38,250 nucleotides of DNA, taken from assembly GCA_030748335.1 (NCBI GenBank), contig JASMMD010000012.1, positions 1 to 38,250 of the forward strand, in the 5' to 3' direction. The stretch comes from Candidatus Thalassarchaeum sp. (GTDB lineage: Archaea > Thermoplasmatota > Poseidoniia > Poseidoniales > Thalassarchaeaceae). Numbering within the stretch: position 1 is the first letter of the stretch; each line of letters opens with the position of its first letter. The position numbers and the translations under genes are program-made. A model generated the notes under the pieces. It worked only from the letters and a program-made list of their open reading frames with translations, searched no databases and was not told the DNA's origin. Below are positions 23,884-30,936 of this stretch, one piece after another.

Positions 23884-25253
23884 GCGGGGACCTTCTGATT
23901 CGCGATTCGGCCATGGTGATTGGCGACCGCGTCGTTCACGGAGACCTTCGGGTGGTCGGAGGAAAGATTGTCTCCATCGCACCTGGAGGAGGCTTGGAGC
24001 CGTTCGACGGAGAGACCGTATTCGACGCCGAGGGTCTGCACCTGCTTCCCGGCGCAATCGACCCCCAAGTACACTTCCGCGAGCCGGGACAGTCCGAGAA
24101 GGAGGACATCGGCAGTGGCAGCAGGGCCGCTGCGGCCGGAGGCGTCACCGCCTTCCTAGACATGCCCAACAACGTCCCTGCAGCCACCTCGCTGGACGCG
24201 ATGCGGGCCAAGCTGGATTCTGCCTCTCGCAGCGCGGTGAACCATTACGGGTTCTTCATCGGCGCCACGCCCAACAACGTGGCCGACCTGCAGCAGGCCG
24301 TGGGCACGCCTGATGCCCCATCGCCAACTGCGGGGATCTGCGGCATCAAGGTGTTCATGGGCAGCAGCACCGGTGACCTGTTGGTTCACCAACAGCAGCA
24401 CCTTGAGGACATCTTCGCTGGCACTGCGGGCATCATCGCGGTGCACGCGGAGGATGAGGACAGGTTGAACGCGCGCAAGCCCGAGTTTGCTCATCGGACC
24501 GATGTCGCAGCCCACGCCGAGTGGCGCGACAGCGAGACCGCCCTGATTGCGACCCAGAGGGCGACCAGATTGGCCGAAGACCATCGGCACAGGCTTCACG
24601 TCCTCCACCTGACCAGCGCTCTGGAGGCCAATTGGTTAGCTGCGAACAAGAGCAATCTGATTACCACCGAGGTCTGCCCTCAGCATCTCACCTTCGATGA
24701 CAGCGACGTGGCCGAGCGCGGGACCAGACTGGTGATGAACCCGCCCATCAGGTATGCCGAGGACCGTGAGACTCTGTGGCGCCGCCTCAAGGACGGTACC
24801 ATCGACTGCATCGCCACCGACCACGCCCCGCACACCCTTGAGAACAAGCAGCTGGGGTTCCCCCAGGCCCACTCCGGCATGCCCGGGGTCGAGACTTCGC
24901 TGCCGCTGATGCTCACGCACGCGGCCGACGGCAGGTGCAGCGTGCCCGACGTCGCGAGGTGGATGTGTGAAGGACCCGCCCGGGTCTACGGGATGATTGG
25001 CAAGGGCAGGCTGGCCGAGGGTATGGACGGGGACCTAATCCTCGTCGACATGGAATCTCACCGGGAGTTCGGGGACGCAGACACCTGGACGAGGGTGGGT
25101 TGGACCGCCCTCGACGGAATGGAATTGACCGGATGGCCGATGCTCACTATAGTCGACGGTGCTGTGGTGCACTCACGTGACGCGGACGGTGCACTGCGCG
25201 GTACTGCCGTGGGTGCCCCGGGGTCTGCCGGGCGGGCATTGGAGTTCTCGTAA
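23880..25253 (+). CDS. pyrC: Dihydroorotase
   Basis: 457 residues from GTG 23880, preceded by AGGTGAG. It closes carbamoyl-aspartate to dihydroorotate in pyrimidine synthesis. Class I amidohydrolase motifs are present: GAIDPQVHFREPG, the Lys in GIKVFMGSSTG, AVHAEDED, VLHLTSA and ATDHAPHTLE. The first metal-site His of the usual H-x-H is Gln63 (Q-V-H), a change I recall from some bacterial class I enzymes, so activity is still plausible. An allantoinase or hydantoinase is less likely given the EMPNN-like LDMPNN and HAPHT context. No other pyr gene is nearby. Its stop codon directly abuts the convergent lipoprotein gene. Confidence 0.9.
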   Translation: MSGDLLIRDSAMVIGDRVVHGDLRVVGGKIVSIAPGGGLEPFDGETVFDAEGLHLLPGAIDPQVHFREPGQSEKEDIGSGSRAAAAGGVTAFLDMPNNVPAATSLDAMRAKLDSASRSAVNHYGFFIGATPNNVADLQQAVGTPDAPSPTAGICGIKVFMGSSTGDLLVHQQQHLEDIFAGTAGIIAVHAEDEDRLNARKPEFAHRTDVAAHAEWRDSETALIATQRATRLAEDHRHRLHVLHLTSALEANWLAANKSNLITTEVCPQHLTFDDSDVAERGTRLVMNPPIRYAEDRETLWRRLKDGTIDCIATDHAPHTLENKQLGFPQAHSGMPGVETSLPLMLTHAADGRCSVPDVARWMCEGPARVYGMIGKGRLAEGMDGDLILVDMESHREFGDADTWTRVGWTALDGMELTGWPMLTIVDGAVVHSRDADGALRGTAVGAPGSAGRALEFS

Positions 25254-27710
25254 TCAGCCTTCGACCGTCGCGGAGTCCTTGTCTTCTTCTGGATCGTCTC
25301 CGTCAGACGAGGAGGTGCCCGGATCCGTGGTCTCATCCCCTTCCCCTTCCTCATAGTAGTAGACCTCAGTCTGATCGTGGCCAGGGATATCGAGCTCGAC
25401 CATGGGCTCGAGGTCGTCGGTCCTGTGGACCGAGGCGCCGGCGGCTGAGAAGGCGTAGATGTAGTCGCCCATGAAAATCGAGCGTCGGATGCTGGTCGAG
25501 CCGCCCCACCAACCAGACAGGCCGTCCTCATTGTAGAACTCCGAGTGATTGACCATGCCGTGAGTAGATAGCGTGCCGTTCTCGGCATCAACGTCGATGA
25601 GTTCGAGCGTCGACACGAACTCGTAGCCGGAGTAGGTGTAGGTCCGGCCGTCGATTACGACCTCGTCGTAGGTGTAGCGGTAGGTGGAAAGTGGGACTGC
25701 GAGCAGTTGCTCGGGCGCCCAGTAGGTGAACGCCTTGTGCTCGTAGGTGGCCTCGGAGTAGGACCACGACCAGCCGCATCCCCACTCGTCGCAGCCCTCT
25801 TCCTCGTAGGCCGGGGACAGCGGCAGCGAGTCGGCGAGCACCGGATTGGTGGGGTCGCTGACGTCGAACAGCGATATCTGGGTCATGGACCAATCGAGCC
25901 CGAGCCCGTCCTCCCCTGGCCCTATGCCAATCGTCAGTAGGGTGTCCGCATCGACCGGGTGGATGTAGGTCGAGACACCCGGGACCTCAAGCTCGCCGAG
26001 TATCTCCGGATTGGTCGGGTCGGTCAGGTCAATGACCCAGAGAGGGTCGATGTTGCGGAAGGTGACTAGGTAGGCGCGGTCGCCCACGAAGCGGGCACTC
26101 CAGATGCGCTCACCCTCGGCGATGTCGCCGACGTGACCGATTTGCACCATCTCGCTGGAGTCTCCCTCGCACCCCTCGGGTATCATGCACTCCATGGCCA
26201 CGAGCGTGAACACGTTGTTGGTCGGTCCCGTCCACTCCTCGGTCTCAAGCCACCAGCGGCCCCATGCGTCCTCGGTGGTGGCGACGCGGATGACACCATT
26301 GTGCTCCGAGACGGAGAACTGGTCCTGCACTGTGCCGTCGACCCTTCCTGAGGCCACGTAGGTGGTCTCGGTGGGATCGCTGATGTCGAAGACGTGAATG
26401 TTGGTGGCGTCGTCCCAACCGAAGTTGCGCCAGAACCACCACCAGTCGTTGGCTGGCTCTGCGAGCACCATGACGTCCTGGGAGGCGTACACGTGGGCCC
26501 ACGAGGACGTGATGTGGTCGACCTCCATATCGGAGTCGTCACTCAGCATCTGGAGGGTCATGATGGTCGTGAATCCCCGACCAGCACTGTCGGCGCTGGC
26601 TGAGAACTCATCGCAGTCACCCGAACTGATTGGGTGCTGGAACAAGCCATCCTCTCCAATCTCGTAGATGTGCGGGGCGAAATCATCGAGTGTGAGGTCG
26701 TCGATGATGGCCTGGTTGGAAGCGATAGTTTCCTCCATGCTCTGGTTCCAGATTCCCATCCTCTCCTCGTCACTTTCGGTCTCCCAGTAAGTCTGAGGCA
26801 GATACACCCAGGTGCGCATGCCCTCGATGTAGGTCCACAAGTGGGTGACAGAGCGCATCGTTCCGTCGACCAGTCTCGCAGTGTGGTAGTTGCCCTCGAT
26901 GTAGAGTTCGCGCTCCACATCGGGGGCAGTCCTGTCCGAGATGTCAACGACGGTGTACTTCACGAGATTCTGGACGCGGGTGTAGGTGTAGGAGTACTCC
27001 TCCTCTCCGGGGTAGCTCACTGTGACTTCCTCGGACATCAACTCCCTCAGTGGGTCGTCAGTCGGGAGACTCCAGTAGTTTATTGCGGAGGCGATGACGA
27101 GCCTATCGCCATCGAGCATCATCTGCATAGGGCTACCCTGCACGCTCATGTTGGACTCTAGAGTCAATTCCCCGAACTCGGGGACGCCCATGATTACCAG
27201 CAAGTTGCCGTTCAGCATGTAGATGTGGTAGCCGTCGGTCTTCAGGAAGTCGGCCTCGTCGACGCCTTCCTCCTGATTGTTGGTACCGGAGTACTCGCCC
27301 TCGCGGCTCCCTCCGCCATCTGAGTCCGAGGAGCTCGCGGACTCGTCGGCCGCCATCTCTGGCGCCCCGTCCATCATCGCTACGTCGTCCTCCATCCAGA
27401 CTCCGCCCCCACGCCAGACCGGGGCGGCCCAGTGCCAGTAGGCCTGCTGGTCCAGAGAGACCAGCATCTCGTTGTAAATCGAGTTCTTGAGGTCACTTAG
27501 CAGGATCTCGCACTCGTCGTAACTCTCGAGCACCGGAGTGGTCCGCTCGCGGTCCGGGAGGTCCAGTCTCGGGTACTCACCCTCGAGCCAGTCGAGGATA
27601 GGGTCAATCACCTCGTCCTCGATATCTTCGAGGTCGTCCACAGCGCCTAGGCACCCTGAGCTCAGCATCATCAACAGCACTAGAATTGTAGCCCTCGGGC
27701 TTCTGTTCAT
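25254..27710 (-). CDS. Secreted beta-propeller lipoprotein (COG4880-like)
   Basis: 818 residues from ATG 27710; a longer frame starts at 27740 but this ATG gives a clean lipoprotein signal, MNRSPRATILVLLMMLSSGC, with Cys20 in an SSGC lipobox. After a short acidic linker comes the block TNNQEEGVDEADFLKTDGYH followed by IYMLNGNLLVI, the characteristic opening of the archaeal and bacterial secreted proteins with a C-terminal beta-propeller distantly related to WD40. Repeated blades follow, with patterns such as IHVFDISDPTETTYVASG, LWVIDLTDPTNPEILGEL and ISLFDVSDPTNPVLADSL. The C-terminus is Asp/Glu/Ser rich. It is probably lipid-anchored and faces outward; ligand and role are unknown. It converges on pyrC with no spacer. 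Confidence 0.85.
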   Translation of the reverse strand: MNRSPRATILVLLMMLSSGCLGAVDDLEDIEDEVIDPILDWLEGEYPRLDLPDRERTTPVLESYDECEILLSDLKNSIYNEMLVSLDQQAYWHWAAPVWRGGGVWMEDDVAMMDGAPEMAADESASSSDSDGGGSREGEYSGTNNQEEGVDEADFLKTDGYHIYMLNGNLLVIMGVPEFGELTLESNMSVQGSPMQMMLDGDRLVIASAINYWSLPTDDPLRELMSEEVTVSYPGEEEYSYTYTRVQNLVKYTVVDISDRTAPDVERELYIEGNYHTARLVDGTMRSVTHLWTYIEGMRTWVYLPQTYWETESDEERMGIWNQSMEETIASNQAIIDDLTLDDFAPHIYEIGEDGLFQHPISSGDCDEFSASADSAGRGFTTIMTLQMLSDDSDMEVDHITSSWAHVYASQDVMVLAEPANDWWWFWRNFGWDDATNIHVFDISDPTETTYVASGRVDGTVQDQFSVSEHNGVIRVATTEDAWGRWWLETEEWTGPTNNVFTLVAMECMIPEGCEGDSSEMVQIGHVGDIAEGERIWSARFVGDRAYLVTFRNIDPLWVIDLTDPTNPEILGELEVPGVSTYIHPVDADTLLTIGIGPGEDGLGLDWSMTQISLFDVSDPTNPVLADSLPLSPAYEEEGCDEWGCGWSWSYSEATYEHKAFTYWAPEQLLAVPLSTYRYTYDEVVIDGRTYTYSGYEFVSTLELIDVDAENGTLSTHGMVNHSEFYNEDGLSGWWGGSTSIRRSIFMGDYIYAFSAAGASVHRTDDLEPMVELDIPGHDQTEVYYYEEGEGDETTDPGTSSSDGDDPEEDKDSATVEG

Positions 27711-27771
27711 GGTGAGTACGAACGGCTTGGGGGATATCAAGCGGTTGGTTAGTTGGTTTGACGTTTCTCAC

Positions 27772-27975
27772 TCAGAACGTCGGCCCTATGGGCCGAAAGG
27801 GCGGAATCGCGATGATATTCGGAATTGGGGCGGGGATCGGATCCTCGGGGTCCTCCTCCGTTAGGCTCAGGGCGTTCGTCGTTGCTACGTCTCCTTCCTC
27901 GGAACCGGAGACTAGGGCTTGCGTGCCGCTCATGAAAATCAGGGCGGCGATGTGTAGGTCCAGGTTTCGGTCCAT
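27772..27975 (-). CDS. Truncated paralogue of the dockerin-repeat secreted protein
   Basis: 67 residues from ATG 27975. The first 24 residues, with MDRNLDLHIAALIF and then SGTQALVSG, nearly repeat the signal peptide of the dockerin protein starting at 30061 (MDRTVDLTIAALIF and then AGTAGLVSG). Similarity continues to a G-x-V-x-TT stretch, after which this copy runs into an acidic and proline-rich end without any calcium loop. The upstream sequences also match, including the position of an ATAAG element. It is best read as a duplicate that lost its dockerin domains. It may still be expressed and secreted as a short peptide. Confidence 0.5.
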   Translation of the reverse strand: MDRNLDLHIAALIFMSGTQALVSGSEEGDVATTNALSLTEEDPEDPIPAPIPNIIAIPPFRPIGPTF

Positions 27976-27983
27976 GGAGCGAC

Positions 27984-28005
27984 TATCATCCACATCTGGA
28001 TGATA
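27984..28005. promoter_or_regulatory. 8-bp palindrome over the promoter of the truncated dockerin paralogue
   Basis: TATCATCC-acatct-GGATGATA overlaps the presumed TATA region (minus strand CTTATC) about 27 bases before ATG 27975. The palindrome is absent from the otherwise similar promoter upstream of 30061. It could be an operator or a chance repeat. Confidence 0.35.
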
Positions 28006-28077
28006 AGCGACTTGGGTCCTTGAGTCACCCCTGCATCAGGCCCAAAAGAAAGACACCTGACAACTCCGGAGATAATC

Positions 28078-28164
28078 ATGGACTGGCCCGCCGACCTCTC
28101 GGATGGCCGAGTAGGGAAGATTGAATTCACTTCTGCCAGTCCCTTCGAGATTCACCACATTCTG
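28078..28164 (+). pseudogene. N-terminal remnant of a dienelactone-hydrolase-like gene
   Basis: ATG 28078, with CGGAG upstream, opens a GC-rich frame beginning MDWPADLSDGRVGKIEF and then SASPFEIHHIL. The last segment matches the N-terminal part of the intact hydrolase on the opposite strand (S-R-SPFEIHHIL) at 10 of 11 residues, and 21 of 27 bases match across the SPFEIHHIL codons. Base composition changes abruptly to AT-rich right after it, and the frame then runs about 29 unrelated codons to a stop at 28249-28251. It is the 5' stub of a native hydrolase gene whose C-terminal stub lies at 29211-29390. Confidence 0.65.
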
Positions 28165-28210
28165 TGCAAGATATGCATATTTACGCCAGTTATTTTGCAG
28201 TCAAATTATC

Positions 28211-29113
28211 CTAGGAAAGTTGCTCTAAAAAGAAATCTCTAGCCCTATCTAAGGAATCAGCACGAGCAGACGGGTTGCCTTCCACATGAGCTCCTCTGTT
28301 CCGCAAGATTCGGATAATCCATCTACGCTGCCAGCGCTCATTCAGAGGTAATCGAAGACCAAGGAATAATTCTCCAGACATGTATCCATTCTTGTCTATT
28401 CTAGCAGTTCGCTTCCTTAAGCGAACCGCCTTTGGAAGAAGTGTCAGTTCTTTCTCACTGTCGAAAGAATGGTGCGCATCAGGATATGCATGTAAGGTAG
28501 CATTTGGAAGTTGAGGAAGTAGTTCTTCAACTAGATGCACAGGAGTCCAATTGTCAGCATCTCCATGAAGAATCAAAATTGGTGAATCCGACCAATTTTG
28601 GATTTCTGGTCGAATATGAGCTGCTGGATAGAATGGCAAATGAGCATCGAATGCGGACCCTAGAATATCGATAATAGGAGACCATGCCGAGTACAGAGCA
28701 ACAGTTCCACCGAGGCTCCAACCTGCAATCCCAATCTTGTTGATCCTAGGGTCTTGAGCCAATACAGAACGCGTGCTAAAAGCATCAACAAGCATCATTG
28801 CATGAGTTACCGAAAGTTGGTCGTCAACTGTTGAATCAATCCCCCTTGCGGCGAATGAATTTACCTTACAAACCGCCAGCCCAGCATTGATCCAACCATC
28901 GATATGGTCTTGATGATGAGTTGCCCAACCTTTGCTTCCATGATGGGCAATTACACATCCAAACGGCCCATCGCCTTCCGGAAAGAATAGTTCAGCCTCA
29001 ATTGTAGTTTGAGGTGTTTTTTCCAAACCAGTCAGTATGTGATGAATCTCAAATGGAGAGCGAGATTGAACTTGTAAGCGCTCCATCATGAGCACACGAA
29101 AGGCTCGCTTCAT
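28211..29113 (-). CDS. Dienelactone-hydrolase-family alpha/beta hydrolase (AT-rich, probably acquired)
   Basis: 300 residues from ATG 29113; later in-frame ATG codons are possible starts. The triad is readable: Ser133 in GIAGWSLGGTVAL, an Asp in ILHGDADNWTP (187 best fits the spacing) and His215 in PDAHHSFD. The oxyanion segment is VIAHHGSKGW. No signal peptide is present, so it probably acts in the cytoplasm. The family cleaves dienelactones and other small esters; the substrate here is unknown. Base composition and codon choice are clearly more AT-rich than the neighbours. Stubs of a GC-rich homologue flank it on the opposite strand. A 6-bp palindrome, TTTCAG-gg-CTGAAA, lies 15 bases upstream at 29128-29141. 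Confidence 0.85.
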   Translation of the reverse strand: MKRAFRVLMMERLQVQSRSPFEIHHILTGLEKTPQTTIEAELFFPEGDGPFGCVIAHHGSKGWATHHQDHIDGWINAGLAVCKVNSFAARGIDSTVDDQLSVTHAMMLVDAFSTRSVLAQDPRINKIGIAGWSLGGTVALYSAWSPIIDILGSAFDAHLPFYPAAHIRPEIQNWSDSPILILHGDADNWTPVHLVEELLPQLPNATLHAYPDAHHSFDSEKELTLLPKAVRLRKRTARIDKNGYMSGELFLGLRLPLNERWQRRWIIRILRNRGAHVEGNPSARADSLDRARDFFLEQLS

Positions 29114-29210
29114 TTGAAATGCGGTTATTTCAGGGCTGAAAAATCAACGACCGTCGCCACCAGATCTATCTCTAGAACCTCTTCGTAACTTACGACTTTT
29201 CCTTCCATGA

Positions 29211-29390
29211 CTTCTTCCTCTCCGAATCGACATGCAGGGGGATATGACGTCTGAAGTAATGCCCGGTGTTATGATTCCATTAAACGAGCCTGAAGATCGT
29301 TTGGCGGCCTTCGCAGCCGTCCCCAACCTAGGAGTCCACAAGAGGGGGTCAGCGGACGGCGCGAAGGCACGCGCTTGGTTGCAGCACTGA
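29211..29390 (+). pseudogene. C-terminal remnant of a dienelactone-hydrolase-like gene
   Basis: In the plus-strand frame ending at TGA 29388-29390, 42 residues starting RIDMQGDMTSEV align without gaps to residues 238-279 of the intact hydrolase (RIDKNGYMSGEL onward). By hand 16 of 42 are identical, including a shared IPLNE/LPLNE block and an N-x-G-x-H-x-x-G pattern. The ends (ADGAKARAWL versus ADSLDRARDFFL) also correspond. A stop codon at 29208-29210 and loss of the matching upstream part show it is not a working gene, although an ATG at 29232 could express 52 residues. The rest of 29114-29431 holds nothing else I can support. Confidence 0.65.
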
Positions 29391-29431
29391 ATTCTTCCAG
29401 AGAAGTCTCAGCGTATAGTGGCGCTAGTTGT

Positions 29432-30061
29432 CTAGCAGCGCTCGCACTGACCGCCCCATAGGTGGTCGGCGAGCATGACTAGGTCTAGCACGTTGACGGC
29501 GTGGTCACCGTTGATGTCGGCTCCCTGCATCGAGGCAGGTGCGTCCCCGTAACCGAGGATGTATTGCACCATCACGATGAAGTCGCCCAGATCGACGCTT
29601 CCGTCGTCGTTGGCGTCACCACGCAGCACACGCACAGACTCAAGGTCGCAGACCGCAACAGCGGTCTTGCTGGCCTGGGTGGCAGCCTTGGTGTCGCGAC
29701 TGTCTATGGATTGAGGTCCCGAGTCAGACTCGTCCTCACCCCACAGGTAGTCGGCCAGAATGACTAGGTCGAGCACGTCGACTGATCTGTCGCCGTTGAT
29801 GTCGGCCTGGGTCATCGAGGCAGGTTCTCTGCCATATCCTGCGATGTACTGTGCCATCACGATGAAGTCACCGAGATCTACACTTCCATCGTCGTTAGCG
29901 TCACCGCGTAGGTAACGCGCGTCGATGGGAGCAGCCTCAGCTGACTCGTCATCTATGTCGGTCGTTGTTTCAACGCCTCCGATGTCTTCACCGGAGACGA
30001 GGCCTGCTGTGCCAGCCAAAAAGATCAGCGCAGCGATTGTTAGGTCCACTGTTCGGTCCAT
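29432..30061 (-). CDS. Secreted protein with two dockerin-type calcium-binding repeats
   Basis: 209 residues from ATG 30061, which gives the signal peptide MDRTVDLTIAALIFLAGTAG; the frame extends further upstream but without signal character. Two domains follow at about 50-108 and 145-203. Each has paired EF-hand-like loops, as in RGDANDDGSVDLGDFIVMAQ and ADINGDRSVDVLDLVILADY. This is the dockerin type I layout. Dockerins bind cohesin domains and assemble extracellular enzymes, but no cohesin is seen here. The two domains come from an internal duplication 285 bases apart. There is no catalytic domain; the protein may be an adaptor or a surface calcium-binding protein. It ends CERC, an unusual Cys pair at the C-terminus. 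Confidence 0.82.
   Translation of the reverse strand: MDRTVDLTIAALIFLAGTAGLVSGEDIGGVETTTDIDDESAEAAPIDARYLRGDANDDGSVDLGDFIVMAQYIAGYGREPASMTQADINGDRSVDVLDLVILADYLWGEDESDSGPQSIDSRDTKAATQASKTAVAVCDLESVRVLRGDANDDGSVDLGDFIVMVQYILGYGDAPASMQGADINGDHAVNVLDLVMLADHLWGGQCERC
29454..29911 (-). repeat. Internal duplication of the dockerin coding unit (285-base period)
   Basis: The segments 29454-29626 and 29739-29911 are closely similar at DNA level and sit exactly 285 bases (95 codons) apart. Each encodes one double-loop dockerin domain. The linker between them (Ser/Thr/Asp rich with a single Cys) is not duplicated. Confidence 0.75.
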
Positions 30062-30085
30062 GAACAGGGTCCATCGGTGTGCTAG

Positions 30086-30096
30086 ACATAAGTAAC
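30086..30096 (-). promoter_or_regulatory. TATA-like element of the dockerin gene
   Basis: The minus strand reads GTTACTTATGT about 27 bases before ATG 30061, suggesting a nearly leaderless transcript. The element and its distance are conserved upstream of the truncated paralogue at 27975 (16 of 21 bases match across the ATAAG block). Confidence 0.45.
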
Positions 30097-30141
30097 TTGG
30101 TTCAGTGATTGGACAATTGGGACTGCCGAGCCTACCACGCA

Positions 30142-30930
30142 TCAGGCGTTCGAGGTCCGATTGCGGTCCAACCACACCGAGAGGCCGAAGTATAGTGCCG
30201 GGTAGACGAGAGAGATCTTCACCAAGAGCAGTGGGATGTCGGGGTACTGCAGCGCTGCGAAGAGCATCGAGACTATCCAGACTATGCCCCCTCCGAAGAA
30301 GAACCAGCGCATCCCGTCGAAACGGTTCGGATAGACGAAGCGCACTGGCATCACACTCAGGGCGCTGAACGCCAGCATCAGCACCAGCACGAGCCATTCG
30401 CTGCCGGCTGTGGCCAGTACCACAACGTAGAAGGCGAAGACGTTCCAGTAAGAGGGGAAGCCGAGGAAGAAGCCATCCTCGGTGTCCTTGGACTCAGTGT
30501 TGGAGAACGCTAGGGCACTGGCTACGAGCGGGAAGGCAGCCCACAGGGGGGCTGGATCGGGCAGCCAGCCGGCGTGGATCAGCAGGACGATTGGGACGAA
30601 TGTGTAGTTGATGTAGTCGATGACGTCGTCGAGTCTGGCCCCATCGATGTGCGGTGCGTGACGCTTGACATCGAGCTTCCTGGCCAGTGGCCCGTCGACG
30701 GAGTCGACGAACATAGCGACGAACATCCAGATGAAGGCCATCCGGTAGTCCCCGGACATTATGGCGTCCAGCGTGAGCAGCGCCCAGATCGCTCCTGACG
30801 CAGTGAACAGGTGCACTGACATCGCCAGCGCACGGCTCTGGACGGTGCTGCCGTCGTCTTGTCTCACGTGCCTGTCGTGATGCACGGGCCCTTGAATGCT
30901 CGTGACCGAGGGTGGTTGGTTTCTACTCAC
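30142..30930 (-). CDS. CDP-alcohol phosphatidyltransferase, phosphatidylcholine synthase-like
   Basis: 262 residues from GTG 30930; ATG 30822 is an alternative that removes a polar 36-residue lead. The CDP-alcohol phosphotransferase signature D-x2-D-G-x2-A-R-(x)-G-x3-D-x3-D is visible as DSVDGPLAR (76-84) and DGARLDDVID (96-105), with an IDYINYTFVP continuation that resembles bacterial phosphatidylcholine synthase (Pcs). About seven membrane segments are present. Pcs joins CDP-diacylglycerol and choline. In an archaeon the lipid acceptor would be CDP-archaeol and the alcohol may differ, so the exact product is an inference. Six bases separate it from the upstream zinc-ribbon gene, suggesting an operon with the GT2 gene. 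Confidence 0.8.
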   Translation of the reverse strand: MSRNQPPSVTSIQGPVHHDRHVRQDDGSTVQSRALAMSVHLFTASGAIWALLTLDAIMSGDYRMAFIWMFVAMFVDSVDGPLARKLDVKRHAPHIDGARLDDVIDYINYTFVPIVLLIHAGWLPDPAPLWAAFPLVASALAFSNTESKDTEDGFFLGFPSYWNVFAFYVVVLATAGSEWLVLVLMLAFSALSVMPVRFVYPNRFDGMRWFFFGGGIVWIVSMLFAALQYPDIPLLLVKISLVYPALYFGLSVWLDRNRTSNA

Positions 30931-30936
30931 TATGGG

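Noticed and set aside
29144-29341. 65-residue Arg/Ser-rich open frame on the minus strand between the hydrolase and dockerin genes
   Set aside because: The plus strand over the same bases matches the C-terminus of the hydrolase family, which explains the sequence better. No ribosome site or family resemblance supports the minus frame.
29454-29911. Possible CRISPR or mobile repeat
   Set aside because: There are only two long copies, they are in frame, and they encode dockerin domains; no short repeats with spacers are present.
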